Shown: positions 55,501 to 64,000, counted from the stretch's first letter. The stretch is DNA of 64,000 nt from Paraburkholderia megapolitana (GCF_007556815.1 NZ_CP041743.1:2577001-2641000), one strand, 5' to 3'. The notes: generated by a model not told the origin, from the letters alone. Numbers and translations: made by a program.

Positions 55501-55528
55501 GGAACAGCCCTCGATGTGAGGAAGCGTA

Positions 55529-56553
55529 ATGCACGCCGGTGTGTCCGAGACGATCCAGCCAGGAAAGCTGTACGAAGGCGAATGCCAGGTGTTCAAGGAA
55601 CACGTTCGCCTGTGCCTGTCGCTTGACGCGTCGGGCTTCGTGATCGAGCGTGAGTTGAAGCAGCGCGACGGGACGATATTCAACCAGGTCGTACCGATCG
55701 ACCGCGCGGCCGATCTTTTCGATTTCGCGGCTGCCGATCCGTACGAGCCCAAACTTCAGCGCATCTACGAAGCGCTGCGCCGGCACTACGTCGAAGCTGC
55801 CGCGAGCGAATTACCGTCGATAGACCACGGCGATCCGATACACGCCATCGGCGAACTCGCCGCGTGTCGCTCGGAAGGCCAATTGCTCTTCAAGGCCCGC
55901 GCGATCGTCGCGGCGCTGGGCGGCACGCAGTTCGTCTATCAATGGCTGCGCTTTGACGGCGACAACAGCGCAACGGGCGATGCCGTCGAAACCCGCTACC
56001 TGGCGGGTTGCCGTCCGGCGTGGCTGCAGCAATATCTGGCCCGGCTCTGGTACATGAACGATGCGTGGATCGTCTATGCGCGCAACAACGTCGCGCCGGC
56101 CGTCACTTCGCAGATCAACCTGCACCGCGAAGACCACTGGTTGAGGACCGAGGCGAAAACCCATGGTTTTGTCAGCGGCATCGTGTTGCCGGCGCATATC
56201 AACCGCGGGTTGATCGGCATGCTACAGGTCAGCAACGATATCGCGGCGCCGGCCGGCGAGCAGACGCTGTGGGACAACCGGATTCTCCTGCGAGCGCTGT
56301 CTGCCGCATTGCTCGACTGGCAGGTGAGCCACCTGCGCAAGACCGCCGAGTTCGCGTATCACCTCACCGCGGACGAAACCATCGTCCTCAAGACCTTGCG
56401 ATATGGGGCGATGCGGGCAACGTTGCCGAGCAGTTCGGCATCTCGATCCATACTGTGTATAAGTCGGTCTATCAGCGCATCAATCGAAAAATCGGCGTAT
56501 CGCGAATCAACGAAGCGGTTGAGAAAGCAACTATGGCTGGGTTGCTCGACTAG
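55529..56553 (+). pseudogene. LuxR-family regulator interrupted by a -1 frameshift at a G run
   Basis: The first frame (55529 to about 56405) encodes a long N-terminal sensor with LuxR-like features and ends LTADETIVLKTLRYG, which is the start of a LuxR helix-turn-helix. The rest of that domain continues in another frame: GDAGNVAEQFGISIHTVYKS and on to EKATMAGLLD, stop 56553. Adding one base at the GGGG run (56405-56408) restores a protein of about 341 residues. In the present reading frame 1 runs on with unlike sequence to 56890. This could be a real loss of function, a phase-variable tract (short for that), or a sequencing error. Confidence 0.8.
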
Positions 56554-56750
56554 GTTTGGTTCCTTACGCGAACCCTGCGGGGGTGCGCGTCAAATCAGAT
56601 CAGGTAATGCGTTTCGTCGGAAATGTCGACGGCGGATCGCATACCAATCGCAGCCCTTGAATTCGCCACCGGCGTTCCGCGATACTGCGGTGAAGTGCCG
56701 GAACCCGGCTGCATGCCCACCACGCATAGTTATCGATTGCGCGAGATTTC

Positions 56751-57293
56751 ATGATCAGGTGTTTTTCAGAGGCGCGTTCGTCGGAGTCGTGTCAGGTCGC
56801 GTCTTTGAGCGATCGTCGCGCGAAAGATCGCGATGGCGATGGTTCTGCTTTGCGCGGCCAGCGCTGGACGCACAACGACACAACCCTTGAGCTTCGCGGC
56901 ACGACTGTCCTGCAACACACAAACCTGCGCCCGACGATTTCCACCTACGCGACGCTGGAAAACGACCGTCTGTACTGGGCAGACCGGGTTGCCTGGATCA
57001 TCTTGTTGCTCTCGGTGACCGCCTGCGTTGTCTTGCTCATCTATGTCGTCTATGACAGCGGCGCAGGTCGCGATTTGACGACACCGCTCGCGGAATCGAC
57101 TGCGCGGACGACCGCGGAGATCGATTCGGCGGAGTTATCGGATCATGACTTCTCCGATCTCGATGGGGTGAAGCAGCCGGTGGCTGGATGCTCCGGGGCT
57201 AATGTTGCGGCGGGCCCGCGCCTGCGCGGTAGCAATGACTGCACGACAACGGTCGCGGCGCGGGGCGACAGTGCGTCGGGAGAGGGACAGTGA
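56751..57293 (+). CDS. Hypothetical single-pass membrane protein (uncertain)
   Basis: An ORF of 180 codons with one clear hydrophobic segment (VAWIILLLSVTACVVLLIYV) preceded by TLENDRLYWADR and followed by a Thr/Asp-rich tail. The first 65 codons look random, and a later start is likely. No family is recognised. It may be a small real protein or a remnant. Confidence 0.35.
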   Translation: MIRCFSEARSSESCQVASLSDRRAKDRDGDGSALRGQRWTHNDTTLELRGTTVLQHTNLRPTISTYATLENDRLYWADRVAWIILLLSVTACVVLLIYVVYDSGAGRDLTTPLAESTARTTAEIDSAELSDHDFSDLDGVKQPVAGCSGANVAAGPRLRGSNDCTTTVAARGDSASGEGQ

Positions 57294-57395
57294 AGTTGCA
57301 GGCATGAAAGGGCTGCGTGCGTGGACGATCCTGAGCCACTGGTAGTGCGACAGGGGTCGCAAAAATTCCCACATGAAGACCTTGATTTCTCTCCC

Positions 57396-57415
57396 TCCTT
57401 ACCTTAGAGTAAGGA
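57396..57415. promoter_or_regulatory. Inverted repeat upstream of the toxin-antitoxin genes
   Basis: TCCTTAC-CTTAGA-GTAAGGA, 7-bp arms, 24 bp before the antitoxin start. This is the usual location for the operator bound by the antitoxin or toxin-antitoxin complex. Confidence 0.65.
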
Positions 57416-57438
57416 AACTCGAAATCAAGGAGAACGCG

Positions 57439-57681
57439 ATGGCGTTCGCGACAATTACGTCAAAGGGGCAGGTTACGATTCCGGTCGGCGTGCGGAGCGA
57501 TCTGGGATTGGGAACCGGCGACAGAATCGAATTCGTCCTCAACGACGACACGGGTCGCTACGAGCTAGTGCCAGCGACAAAATCCGTCGAATCGCTCAAG
57601 GGGCTTGTCGGTAAGCCAGCCAGGCCCGTGTCTGTCGAGGACATGAATGCGGCCATTGCCGCGCGCGGAGCGAACGGTTGA
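57439..57681 (+). CDS. vapB: AbrB/MazE-type antitoxin of a type II TA system
   Basis: An 80-residue protein with a swapped-hairpin AbrB DNA-binding domain (FATITSKGQVTIPVGVRSDL, then GDRIEFVLNDDTGRYEL) and a C-terminal tail (residues 50-80) expected to block the toxin. AAGGAG lies 7 bases before ATG 57439. It overlaps the toxin gene by one base. It likely represses the operon through the upstream inverted repeat. Confidence 0.9.
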   Translation: MAFATITSKGQVTIPVGVRSDLGLGTGDRIEFVLNDDTGRYELVPATKSVESLKGLVGKPARPVSVEDMNAAIAARGANG

Positions 57682-58076
57682 TGATCGGTCTCGATACAAA
57701 CGTTCTCGTCCGATACATCGCCCAGGATGACAAGACACAATCGCCGAAGGCGAATGCATTGATTGAGTCACTGACGGTGGAGGAGCCAGGTTACGTCACA
57801 CAGGTCGCCCTGGTCGAGGTCATCTGGGTTCTCTCGAGCTTATATGCGGCAGATCGCGATCAGATCGCGCAAGTGGTCGAAGGTCTCCTTCGAACTAAAG
57901 AGTTGTCTGTCGAAGCTGCGGGGACGGTCTGGAAAGCCCTTCGGGCGTTCACTTCCTCGAAGGCCGACTTCGCGGACTGCCTCATCGAGCGCGTTTGCCA
58001 TGACGCACATTGCGAGTACACAGCGACATTCGATGGGAAAGCCGCCAGGTCGGCGGGCTTGCGGTTAATCAAGTAG
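57681..58076 (+). CDS. vapC: PIN-domain (VapC-type) toxin
   Basis: A 131-residue PIN nuclease. The acidic metal-binding residues are present: Asp5 (IGLDTNVLVRY), Glu46 (VALVEVIWVL), Asp in SSKADFADCLI and Asp in TATFDGKAA. PIN toxins cut RNA, often tRNA or rRNA, using Mg2+. ATG 57681 overlaps the antitoxin stop. The 3' end overlaps the convergent MATE remnant by 8 bp. Confidence 0.9.
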   Translation: MIGLDTNVLVRYIAQDDKTQSPKANALIESLTVEEPGYVTQVALVEVIWVLSSLYAADRDQIAQVVEGLLRTKELSVEAAGTVWKALRAFTSSKADFADCLIERVCHDAHCEYTATFDGKAARSAGLRLIK

Positions 58077-59210
58077 ACAGCCGCCGAACCTCCCTGCGAC
58101 TCCACACCCATCGATAGAAAAGACTCTGCAACCCAAGCATCGCAACAAAAGTCACCGCATACGCCCACCAGATGCCCGACATCCCGATGCGGAAATTCAA
58201 CCACGTCGCGACCGGCAACTCGATACACAGAATCGCAAACATACCGAGCCCCGTAGGACCGAGCACGGTACCGCTCGCGCGCATCACACCGACGAGTACA
58301 TTCGTAAGACCCAGCACCACGACGCTCCAGCCGACGATATGCAGCAGCTGCAGCGCGAGCGCAATCACCGCGTCGTCTTTCAGGAACAGCCCGATCACCG
58401 TCGGCGCGAGCGCATAAGCGCCGGCCACGAAACTCCCCGTGACCGCGAGGTTCAACGAGAGGCCGGTACGCACGATACGACCAAGCCGCTCTGTCTTCCC
58501 AGCTCCGATAGCGTGCGACGCGAGTATGGACGTGGTAATGCCCAGCGACATCGCCGGCAACTGGATCCAGCTCATCACCTGATTAACCGCGCCGTAAGCC
58601 GCGGTCGCGTGCGAGCCATGACGGTTGACCATGCCGAGCAACACGATCTCCGCGGTGGCCATCGTGAGCATCTGCAAGGAAGACGGCACACCGATACGCA
58701 AGATGCTGCGCGCGATACCGCGATCGAGCCGTACATTGCGCAGCAGCGCTTCGTACAGCGCCAGCGGATGGCCGATGCGCCGCCAGTGCAGCATCGACCA
58801 GACGAGCGCAAGCGTGAACGCCAGCAACGTCGAGACCGCGGCGCTGGCTACGCCCAGTTGCGGCAGCCCCCACCATCCGCGGATCAGCGCCGGTGTGAAA
58901 ACAAGCGCGAGACCGGTGGCGAGCGCCAGCGTCCATAGCGGTGTGACCGCGTCGCCGGTGCCGCGGCTCATCGAGGTGGTCAACCACAAGAGAAAGATCA
59001 CCGGCATGCCCAGCAACATCAGTCGTGCATAGATCGTCGCGTCGCCCAGGATGACAGGCGCAGGATATTGGTCAGCATCATCGGCACGAGGATGGCGAGG
59101 TAGGTCCGCCACAACGGGCGAGGTTGGGGGAGCGCGAGACTGGCTGTAGGCGGCACGATCGGCGGCACGATCGATTCCTTTGGCAAAGCGCTGCCATTCC
59201 GGTGCGGCAA
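58069..59210 (-). pseudogene. MATE-family efflux transporter with internal deletion and frameshift
   Basis: The start (ATG 59210) encodes a cytosolic tail and the first helix up to LWRTYLAILVPMMLTNILR, then runs into an unlike sequence and stop at 59019. The second frame begins with ILGDATIYARLMLLGMPVIF, which in an intact MATE protein is about a hundred residues further on (late helix 3 or 4 region), and continues to the normal C-terminus at 58069. The junction is near 59055-59065. Full-length members have about 450-460 residues, so roughly 100-120 codons are missing and the frame is shifted. The product should not transport. Confidence 0.82.
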
Positions 59211-59258
59211 ATCGCCCGGAGCAACGTTGAAGCGTTGAGTGAAACGGGAGGTGGGCGG

Positions 59259-59459
59259 TTACGCGACGAGCGTCGAGACTTCCGCTAGCGGTAGCAGACG
59301 CGAGTCCTCGAGCGCCGCCGTGCGGTGCCCGATTCCGGCTAGGTAGGGCGCGTGAGACGCGGGTGTCGGGAACGCGGCGACGTCGTTGCGCATCGCGAAT
59401 GCGCGCGCGGCGTCATGAGTCGGTTCGAGATAGCGGGTGGGTCGAAGCCCGTTGAGCAA
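59259..59459 (-). CDS. Short unrecognised ORF (possible remnant)
   Basis: A 66-codon frame with a TTG start (LRPTRYLEPTHDAARAFAMR and so on). It has no visible ribosome-binding site and resembles no family I can name. It could be a decayed fragment of a gene once controlled by the inverted repeat at 59516. Confidence 0.25.
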   Translation of the reverse strand: MLNGLRPTRYLEPTHDAARAFAMRNDVAAFPTPASHAPYLAGIGHRTAALEDSRLLPLAEVSTLVA

Positions 59460-59515
59460 TGGGCCTCAGGGAGGTCTGGCATGGAAGGCTCCGGTCGATG
59501 TTCGGTGTGAATGCG

Positions 59516-59566
59516 CGAATAATACCCGGGTTAAAGCGGATATAAATATTATCCGGGTATTATTCG
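59516..59566. promoter_or_regulatory. Large perfect inverted repeat (candidate operator)
   Basis: CGAATAATACCCGG (59516-59529) and CCGGGTATTATTCG (59553-59566) are perfect 14-bp arms separated by 23 bp of AT-rich sequence (GTTAAAGCGGATATAAATAT and 3 more bases). Each arm itself contains an ATACCCGG(G)T half-dyad. This suits two dimers of a repressor flanking a promoter. The only genes it could serve to its left are the short ORF and the broken MATE gene. Confidence 0.75.
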
Positions 59567-59609
59567 TCACCGTTATCGACACGTGGCTGCTCCTATGCCA
59601 GTTCGCGGT

Positions 59610-60020
59610 TCACTGCGGCGTTTGTTGTTTCTGCAGATATGCCCGCACGTCGCTCATCGACACCCGCCCGGTATGGCCGCTGTCGATCGCATCGAAGTGT
59701 TCGGCGACGTAGCCGAGACCATCGCTTTGCGCCTGCGCTTTCGTGATCGACGCGCCGTTGCTGAGCGCCGTATTGGCGCCGAGCTGCGCTTCGACCCGTT
59801 GCTGCGCCTGCTGCTGCAGGCTCGTACCGGTGGACGGGAGTACCGCCGGCACGCGGTTTTGCGGGAAGAACGGGCCGTCGACGCCCCCTCGTCCCTGGGG
59901 CAGCGTCACCGGCGCCACCGCTTGAGGCGGCAGCGCATGGGCACAACTGATGACCGCACCAAGCACGATCAACGGCGAGATACGCCGCAACAATCCAGTA
60001 AGAGACATGATCACTCGCAT
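59610..60020 (-). CDS. Exported EF-hand-like protein (copy 2)
   Basis: A 136-residue protein with a signal peptide (LLRRISPLIVLGAVISCAHA), the RGGVDGPFFPQNRVP motif, a Gln-rich helix and a C-terminal EF-hand loop D-S-G-H-T-G-R-V-S-M-S-D between YVAEHFDAI and VRAYLQK. It is a clear paralogue of the protein at 40491, and like it follows an S10 peptidase gene (48-bp gap). ATG 60020 is chosen; ATG 60008 is possible. The loop has Gly at position 3 in place of Asn, so Ca2+ affinity may be weaker. Confidence 0.8.
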   Translation of the reverse strand: MRVIMSLTGLLRRISPLIVLGAVISCAHALPPQAVAPVTLPQGRGGVDGPFFPQNRVPAVLPSTGTSLQQQAQQRVEAQLGANTALSNGASITKAQAQSDGLGYVAEHFDAIDSGHTGRVSMSDVRAYLQKQQTPQ

Positions 60021-60067
60021 CGCATGGGTGAGCCGGGGGCTCGTAACAGGCAGTATCCCACCATCGC

Positions 60068-61876
60068 TCAGGGCGCGGCGGCCTGGGTAACCGGCGTGCT
60101 GCCGGTCGGTGTGCTGGCCGCCGCCTCGTCGCGCCATGCACGAGGCAGGGTCCACAGCGTCAGCGCACCCGGAATCGGTCTGCCTTTATAGAAACGTGCG
60201 AGATCCGTTGCCATCTGCGGGCGGCCTGTGTCATCCAGATAGGTCATATGTCCGCCCTGGAAGAAGCTGACCTGCAGGTTCGGATTCAGACCCGGCACGG
60301 TCTGCAGTCGCGCCAGTTGCTTCTCGGTATTGAAGAACGGTGCCGCCAGATCGTAGAAACCGTTTTCCGAGTACACCGCGAGCTGCGGATTGAGCGTCAG
60401 CGCGCCGAGCAGATCAGGGATCGTATCGGCCAACGCCTGTCCGGCATGCGAGTAATCCCAGCTGAAGATGATGTTGCTGTTAAACGGCACGTAGGCCGCG
60501 TTCGGCGCTGTATAGCCGAAGTAGTCCGGCATCTGGGTGGCCAGTGCGTTCGCGAATGGCGTCTCGACCAGGATGTCCGATGGGTCGGCATCGGTCTGCA
60601 ATCGCGGATCGGAAACTGGCAGCGACACACGTCCATCGTATCGACCGATCTTCGAACCGGGTATCAGACTGGTCGAGTAAGGCGTCGCGTTGAAGTAGCC
60701 TTGCAGCGCCTGCATCGTCAAGCTCGACGGTAGTTCCCACGATTGCAGCGTCTGCGTAGAGGGGAACACCGGCGTACCGAGGGCATTGGGCGCACCGATC
60801 TGGCTGAGCGTCCACGACTGCGAATAGTTTTGCAACGTGCGGTATTGCGCCGTCACGAACAGTTCCACCTGCAGTGCATACAGGCCCTGATCGATCGGTG
60901 CCGGTGAAGCCTGGTCGTAGTACGCCGCGACCTCCGCATAACTCGGCAGGTAGCCGGCCAGAGTGTCCGTCGCGAGCGCGAGACCTGCGGGGAAATCCTC
61001 GATGGCGGCGTCCGTTGCATCGGCGAACAGATTCAGGATCGACGATTGCAGCACGATTCCCTTCAGGTGTACGCCGGCGGATTCGAGCGCCAGTGCCAGC
61101 GTATCGGTACGCGCCGTGCCGTACGATTCGCCGTAGAGATACAGCGGCGACGCGCTGCGCTGGTTGACCGCGATATAGCGCTCGATGAAGTCGCGCATGA
61201 CGTTGACATCCGAATCGAACGTCCAGAACGTCTTGTTCGTGTTCGGCAGGACCGCTTCGGAGAGCCCGGTGCCCGGCGGGTCGATGTACACGAGGTCCGT
61301 CGTGGCAATCAGACTGTCCGCGTTGTCGACGCGGGGATAGTTCGGCCAGTTGCCGAACAGCGGGTCGGGCGTGGCGACGCGCGTTGGCGCGAACGAACCG
61401 AGGTGCAGCCAGATCGCCGACGACCCCGGGCCGCCGCTATAGATGAAGGTAACCGGTCGCGGCGCGCCGTTCGTGCTCGGCGCGGTGTACGCGAAATAGG
61501 ACATCGACGCTTCGGGATTGCCATTTGCATCCGTTGCGCTCAGATGGCCGGCAGTAGTCGTGTAGTTGACCGTGGTCTTGCCGGAGGTCCACTGGTGCTG
61601 CATGACGGCAGCCTTCTCGGAGACCTGCGATGCAGCGAGACCATCGGTCGCACCCATCGAATAGGCCACCGGATCGACATACGGTTGATTGCCGGTTGGT
61701 GAACTGGACTGCTGGCTAGCGGTCTGCTTCAGGTTCGCGGCGCTGCCGGATGATGAACTCCCGTCTCCTGCGCCGCATCCCGCGAGTGCCATGACGCCGA
61801 TCGCCATCGCACCCAGTACAACCAATCGGCCGTGCCGGCGATTGCCGCTGTTAGTACCGTTCCTGTTTCGTTTCAT
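60068..61876 (-). CDS. S10-type serine carboxypeptidase-like lipoprotein (copy 2)
   Basis: A 602-residue lipoprotein (lipobox VMALAGCG, Cys34) paralogous to the protein at 38597. The same blocks appear: VTFIYSGGPGSSAIWLHLGS, YIDPPGTGLSEAVLPNTNKT, nucleophile Ser251 in YLYGESYGT, and late His in FFQGGHMTYLDD. Catalytic Asp is probably that in ENGFYDLAAP. ATG 61876 is chosen as it begins the lipoprotein signal; the longer frame back to 62059 lacks it. It is followed by its EF-hand partner. The two pairs have opposite orientation on the chromosome. Confidence 0.87.
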   Translation of the reverse strand: MKRNRNGTNSGNRRHGRLVVLGAMAIGVMALAGCGAGDGSSSSGSAANLKQTASQQSSSPTGNQPYVDPVAYSMGATDGLAASQVSEKAAVMQHQWTSGKTTVNYTTTAGHLSATDANGNPEASMSYFAYTAPSTNGAPRPVTFIYSGGPGSSAIWLHLGSFAPTRVATPDPLFGNWPNYPRVDNADSLIATTDLVYIDPPGTGLSEAVLPNTNKTFWTFDSDVNVMRDFIERYIAVNQRSASPLYLYGESYGTARTDTLALALESAGVHLKGIVLQSSILNLFADATDAAIEDFPAGLALATDTLAGYLPSYAEVAAYYDQASPAPIDQGLYALQVELFVTAQYRTLQNYSQSWTLSQIGAPNALGTPVFPSTQTLQSWELPSSLTMQALQGYFNATPYSTSLIPGSKIGRYDGRVSLPVSDPRLQTDADPSDILVETPFANALATQMPDYFGYTAPNAAYVPFNSNIIFSWDYSHAGQALADTIPDLLGALTLNPQLAVYSENGFYDLAAPFFNTEKQLARLQTVPGLNPNLQVSFFQGGHMTYLDDTGRPQMATDLARFYKGRPIPGALTLWTLPRAWRDEAAASTPTGSTPVTQAAAP

Positions 61877-62422
61877 CCTTATCCCTGGTAATAATGTAAG
61901 GCGCATGAAGTGCCAATTAGTTTTCGAAAATCGGATCGTTTGTCGCAGTTTAAGTTGAATTAAATTCCTGCTTTCGACGGTATAGAGAGTGAGCGAGGTA
62001 GTGAGATTTCTTCGGATCACCCGGATTGCAGGAGATATGCATGTGGAATAATCAAGCACGAAGGCTAGAATCCCACAGAAGAAGACTCAAAGACCATCTG
62101 TGTCAGGTCGTGAAATTTTCGGTGAATCATATTCAGGATTTATTATCGAGCCATAAATTTGTGTAAATGAATATTTCTTGCGATACGCTTTCGAGGAAAT
62201 TTATAAATCGTAAAGTTTGAAGAATTTATGACTTCACGGAATTGGAATTCCCATTAAGTGCAGATTGACTATTCAATAAACATAATCCGGCACGCGATGC
62301 AATTCCGGTTGTCGATGTGCAGTGCGGGGTAGCGGACGGGTTTCGCGTGCGATCGATATAACGATTGGTCGCTTTGGCGACGGTGCATCCGTTGCTACGA
62401 TGGCCAGCTGGTTCGCGAGGCA
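61877..62422. other. AT-rich divergent region between the S10 peptidase and soxC
   Basis: 546 bp markedly richer in A+T than its surroundings (for example 62095-62260). No protein is supported on either strand. It probably contains promoters for both flanking genes, and its composition hints at transferred or silenced DNA. Confidence 0.55.
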
Positions 62423-63703
62423 ATGACGCCGATGACAAAGATTCGCAACACATCCCCCAATCCACCCACCTCACGCGGCCGCCGCCGTTTGCTGGGCGGG
62501 CTCGCAGCAAGCGGACTGATCGCCGCGCGGCGCGCCGGCGCAGCAAACCCGACGCTCGAGGTCGCACCGTGGAGCCGTATTCCGGGCGCCCCGATACTCG
62601 AACACCCTTACGGATTGCCGTCGCTACATGAGTCCGAGGTCGTGCGCCGTAGTGCGCGCACGTGGCCATTGCCGGGGTCCGCTTCATCGATGACGCCGCT
62701 AGCGGATCTATACGGCACGATCACGCCGAATGGCCTTGTTTACGAGCGGCATCACGGCGGCGTGCCCGATATCGATCCCGATCGGCACCGCCTCGCGATT
62801 CATGGCCTCGTGCGCGAACCGAAACTGTTCACGATGGACGATCTGGTCCGTCTTCCATCCGAGTCGCGCATTCATTTCATCGAATGTTCGGGCAACACCG
62901 GCAGCGAGTGGAATGGACCGAGCGGCCAACCGGTGCAACTCACACACGGTTTGCTCTCGTGTTGCGAATGGACGGGCGTGCGCCTGTCGACCTTGCTCGA
63001 AGAAGTTGGCGGTCTGTCGACGTCGAACGGTGCACGCGGCGGCTGGATGCTGGCCGAGGGCGCGGATGCCGCGGCGATGACACGCAGCTTGCCGCTCGAA
63101 CGCATTCTCGATCGGGCGCTGGTCGTCTATGCGCAAAACGGCGAGCGCCTGCGTCCGGAAAACGGCTATCCGTTGCGCCTGATCGTGCCGGGGTTCGAAG
63201 GCAATACGAACGTCAAATGGCTGCGCCGCCTGAAGTTTGTCGATGCGCCGTTGCAGACTCGCGAGGAAACCTCGAAGTACACGAGCTTGATGGCAGACGG
63301 CACCGCTCGCCAGTTTGCGTTCGAGATGGATGCGAAGTCGGTGATCACGAGGCCGTCGCCAGGACATCGCCTGACCACGCAGGGCTATTACCCGATTAGT
63401 GGTCTTGCGTGGTCGGGGCGCGGTGCGATTCGCAAGGTCGAAGTATCGACGGATGCGGGCGCGACGTGGCAACTGGCGCGCCTCGACGGGACGCCGCGCG
63501 ATCGCGCGCTCACGCGCTTTCAGGCTGACTGGCTCTGGCAGGGTGCGCCCGCGGCGATCCTGTCACGCGCTACCGATTCGACCGGTTACGTGCAGCCCAC
63601 ACGCGAAGCACTGGTCGCCGCACGCGGGCTGAATTCGCAGTACCACTACAACGCGATTCAGCAATGGCGTATCGATGCGAGCGGCGAGGTGCGCAATGCG
63701 TAA
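62423..63703 (+). CDS. soxC: SoxC-type sulfite/sulfane dehydrogenase molybdoprotein
   Basis: A 426-residue periplasmic molybdenum-cofactor enzyme. A Tat signal (SRGRRRLLGGLAASGLIAAR) precedes the sulfite-oxidase-type domain: the Moco-ligating Cys is in HFIECSGNTGSEW, and GYPLRLIVPGFEGNTNVKWL, the late dimer domain GLAWSGRGAIRKVEVSTDAG and WLWQGAPAAI are typical. With SoxD it oxidises the sulfane sulfur of protein-bound thiosulfate in the Sox pathway. ATG 62423 is used, and ATG 62432 is possible. It overlaps soxD by 8 bp. Confidence 0.92.
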   Translation: MTPMTKIRNTSPNPPTSRGRRRLLGGLAASGLIAARRAGAANPTLEVAPWSRIPGAPILEHPYGLPSLHESEVVRRSARTWPLPGSASSMTPLADLYGTITPNGLVYERHHGGVPDIDPDRHRLAIHGLVREPKLFTMDDLVRLPSESRIHFIECSGNTGSEWNGPSGQPVQLTHGLLSCCEWTGVRLSTLLEEVGGLSTSNGARGGWMLAEGADAAAMTRSLPLERILDRALVVYAQNGERLRPENGYPLRLIVPGFEGNTNVKWLRRLKFVDAPLQTREETSKYTSLMADGTARQFAFEMDAKSVITRPSPGHRLTTQGYYPISGLAWSGRGAIRKVEVSTDAGATWQLARLDGTPRDRALTRFQADWLWQGAPAAILSRATDSTGYVQPTREALVAARGLNSQYHYNAIQQWRIDASGEVRNA

Positions 63704-64000
63704 TTTCTTGCCGCGCAGGCTTCTGGCTGGCCTGCTTGTCATCGCAGGTTCGTTTGTACCGGGCGCCTATGCAGCGCACGACATCGGCACGCCACTGTCG
63801 GAGCAGGACGTCGCGCCATGGAACATCGACGTTGCGCCCGATGGCCGCGGCCTGCCCGCCGGCAGCGGCGATGTCGCGACAGGGGCGCATGTGTTCGCAG
63901 CTCAGTGCGCCGCATGCCACGGCGCGCAAGGACAAGGTTTGATCGGCGACGCGCTGGTGGGCGGGCAGGGTACGCTCGCGGGCGCGAAACCGAAGCGCAC
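63696..64000 (+). CDS. soxD: SoxD-type c-type cytochrome (3' end cut by window)
   Basis: 101 residues are visible up to the window edge. A signal peptide (LLAGLLVIAGSFVPGAYA) is followed by GTPLSEQDVAPWNIDVAPDG and a haem c motif CAACH (AQCAACHGAQGQG). The protein accepts electrons from SoxC. ATG 63696 overlaps the soxC stop. The remainder is outside the window. Confidence 0.88.
   Translation, partial: MRNFLPRRLLAGLLVIAGSFVPGAYAAHDIGTPLSEQDVAPWNIDVAPDGRGLPAGSGDVATGAHVFAAQCAACHGAQGQGLIGDALVGGQGTLAGAKPKR

Larger units (their letters stand above)
56554..57438. other. Long region with a weak small-membrane-protein ORF and the TA promoter
   Basis: About 885 bp after the broken luxR gene. Apart from the uncertain ORF at 56751 I see no gene. 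The end contains the promoter and operator of the toxin-antitoxin pair. Confidence 0.5.

Noticed and set aside
55529..56890. 453-codon version of the LuxR-type protein as an intact gene
   Set aside because: After about residue 293 the sequence loses all likeness to the family while the proper helix-turn-helix lies in another frame.
1..64000. CRISPR arrays, tRNA/rRNA genes, intact insertion sequences, integrases
   Set aside because: No regularly spaced repeats, no cloverleaf or rRNA signature and no transposase or integrase domain was recognised.

Overview
This 64 kb window is a high-GC, gene-dense chromosomal segment that looks like Burkholderia sensu lato, most likely Paraburkholderia or a close relative. 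This is an inference from protein style and gene content: a CioAB-type bd oxidase, hopanoid-decoration genes hpnJ-hpnI-hpnL, MHS transporters, many LysR/IclR regulators and SoxCD. I see no rRNA, tRNA, CRISPR array or intact insertion sequence.

Layout. 1-4.4 kb: truncated LysR gene, Rrf2 regulator overlapping a thioredoxin-reductase-like flavoprotein, DUF427 protein, His-tailed DMT exporter and a DUF4375 protein. 4.6-7.1 kb: cydAB (cyanide-insensitive type). 7.1-15 kb: glycosyltransferase, flippase-like membrane protein, metallophosphoesterase, FAD protein, alpha/beta hydrolase, unknown membrane protein and MDR reductase. 15.0-21.7 kb: an atypical cassette flanked by 98-bp direct repeats of an iclR 3' end. 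It holds a small AT-rich membrane protein (candidate immunity), a double-glycine-leader peptide (candidate class II microcin), an HlyD adaptor, a C39-peptidase ABC exporter and a TolC-like protein, which together form a complete predicted bacteriocin export system. 21.6-28.5 kb: IclR-controlled sugar ABC importer with an enolase-superfamily dehydratase and a mutarotase-like protein. 28.9-38.1 kb: Tat-exported VAO-type flavoenzyme, TIGR04222-type membrane protein with a Ser/Cys tail, MHS transporter and hydrolase divergent from a LysR gene, and ahpC/ahpF with a candidate OxyR site. 38.6-44.2 kb: S10-type carboxypeptidase lipoprotein with an EF-hand-like exported protein, an exported hydrolase and two unknown genes.

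44.2-53.4 kb holds two PmrA/QseB-like two-component systems (one on each strand), a Fur-family gene, the hopanoid-decoration operon and a small membrane protein. Four promoters in this stretch carry CTTAAG-N5-CTTMAG direct repeats, each followed about 10 bp later by a possible -10 element. This suggests a local cell-envelope regulon that ties hopanoid modification and a Fur-family regulator to the two-component systems.

53.5-64 kb: PAS-GGDEF protein with a degenerate EAL domain, a LuxR-type regulator broken by a one-base shift at a G run, a VapBC-type toxin-antitoxin pair, a MATE pump with an internal deletion, a striking 14-bp inverted repeat, a second paralogous EF-hand/S10-peptidase pair, and soxC with the start of soxD running off the window.
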